A stretch of 64,000 bases of DNA from Conus ventricosus (taxonomy: Eukaryota > Mollusca > Gastropoda > Neogastropoda > Conidae). The translations under genes were made by a program, and so were the position numbers. The notes under the pieces were generated by a model that did not search any database, was not told where the DNA came from, and was given only the letters and a program-made list of their open reading frames with translations. Shown piece after piece: positions 57,984 through 64,000 of the stretch; within the stretch, counting starts at the first letter, position 1, and each line of letters opens with the position of its first letter. The stretch lies in the NCBI GenBank assembly GCA_018398815.1, contig CM031602.1, forward strand, positions 98,126,440 to 98,190,439, written 5' to 3'.

Positions 57984-58397
57984 ATTCTGTAATCTCTCCC
58001 ATGATTGGTACATGAACCTAGCGGCCTTCGCCTGTAGTCTACTCAATCTCTTGTTCTGTAAACTCTCCCATGGTGGTACATGAACCTAGCGGCCTCGCCT
58101 GTAGTCTACTCAATCTCTTATCGTTTCAGGCCACGTTCTGTTCTGTAATCTCTCCCATGATTGGTACATGAAACCAGCTGCCTTCACCTGAGTCTACTCA
58201 ATCTCTTTTTCGCTTCCAACCGAAGTTCTGTTCTGATCTCTCCCATGATTGGTACATGAAACCAGCGACCTTCACCTGTAGTCTACTCAATCTCTTATCG
58301 TTTCCAGGCCACGTTCTGTTCTGTAATCTCTCCCATGATTGGTACATGAAACCAGCGGCCTTCACCTTAGTCTACTCAATCTCTTATTCGTTTCCAG
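57984..58397 (+). repeat. Acceptor-carrying minisatellite (R2)
   Basis: Five units of the same repeat as 49104-49527, each a few bases shorter through single-base deletions. Confidence 0.85.
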
Positions 58398-58613
58398 CCG
58401 ACGTTTCTGTTCTGGGACTTCCGCCCAAACGACACTTTCCACTACTTCGGCGATTGGCTGCCGGGCCATCACGTGGCCGAGTCAGGTGACCTGGTGACGG
58501 CCGCCAACGCTCTGCAGGTGTTTGTGCACTCAGGACAGACGACGGATGCAGAACGTGTGGCGCGATGGCTTGTCCGGCAACGAAACGGCAACGGCTTGTT
58601 CAAGACAGCCTGG
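58398..58613 (+). pseudogene. A2M/C3/TEP-like exon (R2), one-base insertion
   Basis: Same acceptor and donor as the R1 exon, but 216 bp long: an extra T near 58405 puts the first codons out of frame with the rest. The remainder (58430-58613) still reads the same protein, with V instead of F/L-type changes at two positions. Either a broken duplicate or a sequence error. Confidence 0.55.
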
Positions 58614-58689
58614 GTGAGTATATAGGGGTTCGTTGTTTCAGCTTTCATTATCACTGTTATTGTCATTATCGTATTATTTATTATTATTA

Positions 58690-60154
58690 TGTAGCCGGGT
58701 GCTAAATGTGTTTATCTCTTGGTCACCCATCGTAGATGAGATATTTTGTTCACGAGTTATCTTCCCCTTACCTCCCTTGATCGTTTGATCTCATTTATTG
58801 TGTAAATTCTTAAATCATGAATACTTCAGAACCTACATAGTTATGTAGACGTTGCTGAAGTCACAAAATTTAATGTATTCCATTCATTATAATTGTGCTG
58901 GACTAAGAAGCCCATATTTCCCTAAAACTGGTATTTCGACCAAATTAATCTTGGCCATTTTGAATTGTACGACGAACAAACCGTGAATAATTCTTGACTT
59001 CATAAAAAGTATGAGAGAATCCAAAGAATCCATGAATGCACATTGAAAGTAAAGTCCATAAGCTCTCATTTCGTATATCGCATACCTATGATCTTTTCTG
59101 TACAAGCTTGCGACTATACGAAATGACTGACAGCGCCGGTCCCTTTAGCGAGTCGTCCTTCTTTTTTTACTGTTGGAGTTTTGATCTAAATTGTCTTTTC
59201 ATGAAATTTGGACTTCCCAATCGAAATATTTTTTATAACTCCATTTCTATGATAGAAGCAAACTGAAATTAAATAAAAAAATTATCGTCCGATGGACCAT
59301 TTCAACGGAATAACATTTTATCAAAGATCGTGTTTGAAGCACGGGGGCGACGTCCATGTAGTGATAAGGCAAGTTGTGTTTTCTATCAAACTTTAAACGC
59401 AAAGTTCTCCCGCTTGAACGGCATCTTGGGATAATGAAGTTTATATGTATAGAAAGAGCGAAATTCAAGCTTTTCATTAATTACAAAATTATTTCATGCT
59501 GTTCAGTATTTTTCATAGAAATAGGGGGAAATATGACGTAAGCTCGTTACAGTGGGTTCATTCTCGGAGTTTAAAATTTCGCCAATAATTTTACACAGCC
59601 ACAGAATTGTCATATATGACTTACTGCGTTTTATTCCTTGGGTTCTGAGGTTTTCATCGTTATGAAATATGTTTGGATACCTTGAACGTACGGCAAGCTA
59701 GACAATGCAGAAGCTGCGACAGGTAGCACAAATTTTGTCATTTGCCGTCTCGCGAGGCACATTTTGCGTGCGGCGCTGCGTTGTCTGCTTTGCGGTCCGG
59801 TCAAGCTGTATATATTTCGGGCGCCGCGTGAGTGCGGGCAGAGTTGCCTAGAGTGTCCCCCCACCAGTGTTGCCCTGCAGTGTTGGCGAGGAGTGTTGCC
59901 GAGAGCGTTGCCGGGCGAGTGTTGCCTAGAGTGTGTCCCGAGAGAGCGCTCGGTGCGCTGATGCGAGAGAGGACGAGAGAGTTCCCAGGCAGTGTTCCTG
60001 GTTTGAGCTCCTCGCCATGGGAGAGAAATAAAGAGAAGGAAAACTCCACGTCGTCCTCTGTGTCTTCTTGACTGGCTGCTGTCCCTTGGTCCCTGCACTT
60101 ATTACCATCTGCCTGTCTTCACCTGCACACCCCTTACCCCTCCGCACCATCACA
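58690..60154 (+). repeat. 5' LTR (R2)
   Basis: TGTAGCC...ATCACA. TATA box near 59808 and AATAAA near 60027. Confidence 0.9.
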
Positions 60155-60221
60155 ACTGGCGCTGCGAGCAGGATTGAAGACAAGGGACCAAGAAGACACA
60201 GCCCAAGAAGACCGGACACCA

Positions 60222-61348
60222 TGGCCAGCCACCTACCTCAGCACCCCCTGCATCAGCTCCCCAAATTCAGACAGCCGCCCTCTGGCTGATTGCCGCCCTA
60301 GATGGCCGAGCTCGCCAGGAGGTGATCAGGCTGCCAGTGGCAGAGGTAGACTCCCCAGCCAAGATCTTGACCATCTTGGAGGAGAACTGGGGAGAGCAGC
60401 GTGATGTGGTCACCCTGGCCACAAGCGTTTTTTCCCCCAGGCAGCAGGGCCAGGACGAGACCATCTCTGAGTATGGGTCCCATCTCCAGTACCTCTGGAA
60501 GAAGGTCAACCAGGCTGGGATGGAATGTTGCCTGCCACCATACTCAGGACGCCTTCACACTGGTTTACGCCCAGCTGCACTCCGCAAGGATGTCCGGTAT
60601 TTCTTCCGGGAAACCCCCCTACCACCACCTTTGAAGAGGCTAGGAAGGAAGCCCAAAGGTGGATGCAGGACTGCAGTGCCGACGGCGACATCCTCCACAT
60701 GCTGGCACTGCTGCTGTTGCCTCGCTTCAAACTCGGCTAGAGGCACTCACAGCTACAGTCGCCAGCTTGAGGCAGGAAATCCAGCAGCCACCCCCTGCAA
60801 AGGCCACCACTGCAGATCCACAGCTGCGTGGCAAATGCGCAGCATTCAAGACGACTCCCAGGCGGAGGCGACGGAAGTCTCCACCTGCGAAAACTGGGGA
60901 CAAACCCCAGTCCTCTTCCCCTGTCAGCTGCCAGAAAGCTGGCAAGCAACACGGCTCAGCAGCACCCAGGCCACCACAGGCTGCTGTGGCCCCCAGACAA
61001 CGGGTCTGGCCCTGTCAGGCAACTTTCCCACCTGACAGCAGAAGTGATGCCCTGCCGTCATCTGAACCACCTGGCTGGAGAAGACGGAAGCTGGAGCCGC
61101 CGCCATACTCTGAATTGGACAGCGAGGATGAGCCAGTCCTCTACCATGCTGTACTGCCCAGACAGACGGCACACCCCGACCGACTCCAAGGACGGTTTGT
61201 CACCCTGCACCCCCTCCTGTTCCATCTGCGGCGTGTGCTGTCAACCGACCCATGTCAGCCCCACGGCGGTCTAACGCTTTGGCAGAAAAGTCTGCAAAAA
61301 GGTATACCCTTAGTGCCTGCCTGGGCAATTAGAGACTTGGTTAACTGA
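60222..61348 (+). pseudogene. Gag with pol-like tail (R2)
   Basis: ATG at 60222. Same domain order as R1; the 60322-61032 frame is open across most of gag. Small indels relative to R1 shift the coiled-coil and tail into different frames, and the R-S-T-R block of R1 is lost by an indel near 61272. No protease, RT or integrase. Confidence 0.6.
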
Positions 61349-62071
61349 CTCGGTCAGGCATTCTGGAGGATAGTTGTAAATGTATATATATTCCCCAATG
61401 ATTGTGAACACCTTTTTAGGAAGAGGTGTTGCGGACTGTTTGCCAAACAGGTCATTTGTTCATTGTGTTTTGTTTTTTGCACAAGCTATAGTCTATGTTG
61501 ACTGTTTTTCATGTTAGATAATGATGTATGCTCCTGTTTTTTTTTTTCTGCCAACAGTGGTGGGAAAAGAAAACTAGGTTGAGTGTTACTTTTGGGGGAA
61601 ATTTTGTTCAAAACGACAAAACCCAACCAAATCATATCTTCATGGGGACTTGATGCTAAGGATGTTATAACAAATTCTTTTTTGCCATTTTTGTATCTGA
61701 CATTTTTGGAATTTTATTCAAATAATAAGTTCATTATTGTCACTTGGTGCCTACCCAGTGCTTTAGGTTTTAACGCACTCTTCCTGATGATTTCTGATGT
61801 CTGACCTCTTGGAAGTTTGTTTTAACTAGCAAGCCCTTGGTTGTCGGAATAATGTGTATGCAAAGAATGGAGAGATGAGATGTTTGGATACTTTAATGTT
61901 CTGGTACTTTGATGTAAAGGTTTTGTTTTAGGAGTAAGCCTGTCAGGACTTGAGTAGCTGAAGCTTCATTTTTTTCATTGATTCATTTGTTGTATCCCTA
62001 CTTGATAACTCTTGTTATTTTCATGTCATTTTGTGCCAGTGAGGACGCTGGTTGTAACAGAGTAGGGGGGA

Positions 62072-63480
62072 TGTAGCCAGGTGCTAAATGTGTTTATCTC
62101 TTGGTCACCCATCGTAGACGAGATATTTTGTTCACGAGTTATCTTCCCCTTTCCTCCCTTGATCGATTGATCTCATTTTATTGTGTAAATTCTTTAAATC
62201 ATGAATACTTCAGAACCTACATAGTTATGTAGACGTTGCTGAAGTCACAAAATTTAATGTATTCCATTCATTACAATTGTGCTGGACTAAGAAGCCCATA
62301 TTTTCCCTAAAACTGGTATTTCGACCAAATTAATCTTGGCACCATTTTGAATTGTACGACGAACAAACCGTGAATAATTCTTGATTTCATAAAAAGTATG
62401 AGAGAATCCAAAGAATCCATGAATGCACATTGAAAGTAAAGTCCATAAGCTTTTATTTGGTATATCGCATGCCTATGATCTTTTCTGTACAAGCTTGCGA
62501 CTATACGAAATGACTGACAGTGCCGTCCCTTTAGCGAGTCGTCTTCTTTGTTTACTGTTGGAGTTTTGATCTAAATTGTCATTTCATGAAATTTGGACTT
62601 CCCAATCGAAATCTTTTTAATAACTCCATTTCTATGATAGAAGCAACTGAAATTATATAAAAATTATCGTCCGATGGACCATTTCAACGGAATAACATTT
62701 TATCGAAGATCGTGTTTGAAGCACGTGGCGACGGCCATGTAGTGATAAGGCAAGTTGTGTTTTCTATCAAACTTTAAACGCAAAGTTTCTCCGCTTGAAC
62801 GGCATCTTGGATAATGAAGTTTATATGTATAGAAAGAGCGAAATTCAAGCTTTTCATTAATTACAAAATTATTTCATGCTGTTCAGTATTTTTTATAGAA
62901 ATAGAGGGAAATATGACGTAAGCTCGTTAAAAGTGGGTTCATTCTCGGAGTTTAATCGCCAATAACTTTACACAGCCACAGAATTGTCATATATGACTTA
63001 CTGCGTTTTATTCCTTGGGTTCTGAGGTTTTCATCGTTATGAAATATGTTTGGATACCTTGAACGTACGGCAAGCTAGACAACGCAGAAGCTGCGACAGG
63101 TAGCACAATTTTTGTCATTTGCCGTCTCGCGAGGCACATTTTGCGTGCGGCGCTGCGTTGCCTGCTTTGCGGTCCGGTCAAGCTGTATATATTTCGGGCG
63201 CCGCGTGAGTTGGCGAGGAGTGTTGCCGAGAGCGTTGCCGGCGAGTGTTGCCTAGAGGGTGTCCTGAGAGAGCGCTCGGTGCGCTGAGTGCGGAGAGAGC
63301 GAGAGAGTTCCCAGGCAGTGTTCCTGGTTTGAGCTCCTCGCCATGGGAGAGAAATAAAGAGAAGGAAAACTCCACGTCGTCCTCTGTGTCTTCTTGACTG
63401 GCTGCTGTCCCTTGGTCCCTGCACTTATTACCATCTGCCTGTCTTCACCTGCACACCCCTTACCCCTCCGCACCATCACA
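62072..63480 (+). repeat. 3' LTR (R2)
   Basis: It carries the same deletion of about 56 bp as the R1 3' LTR and is preceded by a TAGGGGGGA polypurine tract. Confidence 0.9.
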
Positions 63481-63532
63481 ATTACTTTTTATTTTATGAT
63501 GACGACGACGATGATAATGATGATGATTGTCA

Positions 63533-63563
<31 letters not shown>

Positions 63564-64000
63564 TATTATTATTATTATAATTAACTGCGAAGATCAGATG
63601 GGGAAGGAGTATGGGCGGGTTGGGGAAGGATGGAGAGGGAAGGAGGTAAGGAAGGGTTGGTGATGGGAAAGGTACCGTGGCAGAAAATGGGCAGCAAAGG
63701 GAGGCAAATCCCCCAACATCCTCTCTACTTCAAACTGTATGCAGCCCAGTATATTCACCCCCCCCCCCCCCCCCCCCCCCACCACACACACACACCACAC
63801 ACACACAGAGAAAACGTCCTTGCGTTTTGCAAACGCATTCTAGAGCAAAAGTACACATGCATAAACAAGGGGCGGAAATCATCATGAGAATACGTTATTA
63901 GCTAAATATTGTAGACCAACGAAATCCCCCCACCCCCACCCCCTCCCCATTCTACTTGCCCCTTTCTCTCCCTTTATCTATTCTTTCCGCAAATCATCCC
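63481..64000. repeat. Microsatellite-rich flank (R2)
   Basis: GAC/GAT and ATT runs (63498-63578), C run of about 24 (63757-63780) followed by a CA run, as in R1. Confidence 0.85.

Larger units (their letters stand above)
58690..63480 (+). mobile_element. Gag-only LTR retrotransposon, R2
   Basis: Same element at the same site as in R1. LTRs lie at 58690-60154 and 62072-63480, with flanking ATTA before and after. The internal region is the same 1.9 kb. Confidence 0.9.
56501..64000. repeat. Large direct repeat, copy R2
   Basis: It matches 47617-55094 in the same order and orientation and runs to the window end. It starts inside LINE ORF1. Confidence 0.92.

Overview
The window is animal nuclear DNA, most likely from a marine invertebrate and plausibly a mollusc. 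The reasons are dense microsatellites and minisatellites, tRNA-derived SINEs, a Jockey-type LINE, Gypsy LTR elements, Polinton/adintovirus-like DNA with a protein-primed-type B polymerase, and one spliced exon resembling the thioester domain of A2M/C3/TEP proteins. Species is not determinable. No prokaryotic operons, rRNA genes or functional tRNA genes were seen. Nearly all protein-coding sequence belongs to mobile elements and is frameshifted. Many differences between repeat copies are one-base indels, so some 'decay' could be residual long-read error.

Layout. 1-8935: right-hand part of a decayed Polinton/adintovirus-like element (copy A): helical protein, capsid-type protein, short hydrophobic/charged protein, B-family DNA polymerase, retroviral-type integrase, and small ORFs including an intact 45-residue membrane protein. 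8936-19280: low-complexity DNA with G-rich modules, minisatellites, a ~250-nt poly-G tract, a palindrome cluster, and a repeat family (called E here) carrying two SINE insertions. 19281-19380: N gap. 19381-25545: a second, inverted copy of the same element family (copy B), holding the complementary half: capsid-type proteins and the packaging ATPase. 25546-32690: mostly unassigned, with long CT/CA tracts and a second, oppositely oriented E copy.

32700-47798: a Jockey-type LINE on the minus strand (ORF1 with zinc knuckles; ORF2 with endonuclease, RT and RNase H). It is split by a Gypsy LTR retrotransposon (33400-43283) with 2.3-2.4 kb LTRs, a 4-bp target duplication, gag, protease, RT and RNase H, but no integrase. 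47617-55094 and 56501-64000: two near-identical direct copies of one segment, offset about 8.88 kb and separated by a 1000-N gap. Each holds the LINE 5' end, a minisatellite, the TEP-like exon, and a small gag-only LTR element inserted at the same site.

The genes do not form one working system. Together, copies A and B preserve most of a virus-like self-synthesising element (polymerase, integrase, ATPase, capsid set), and their overlap lets its gene order be inferred. The rest is a stack of nested retroelement insertions around a small piece of a host immune-type gene.
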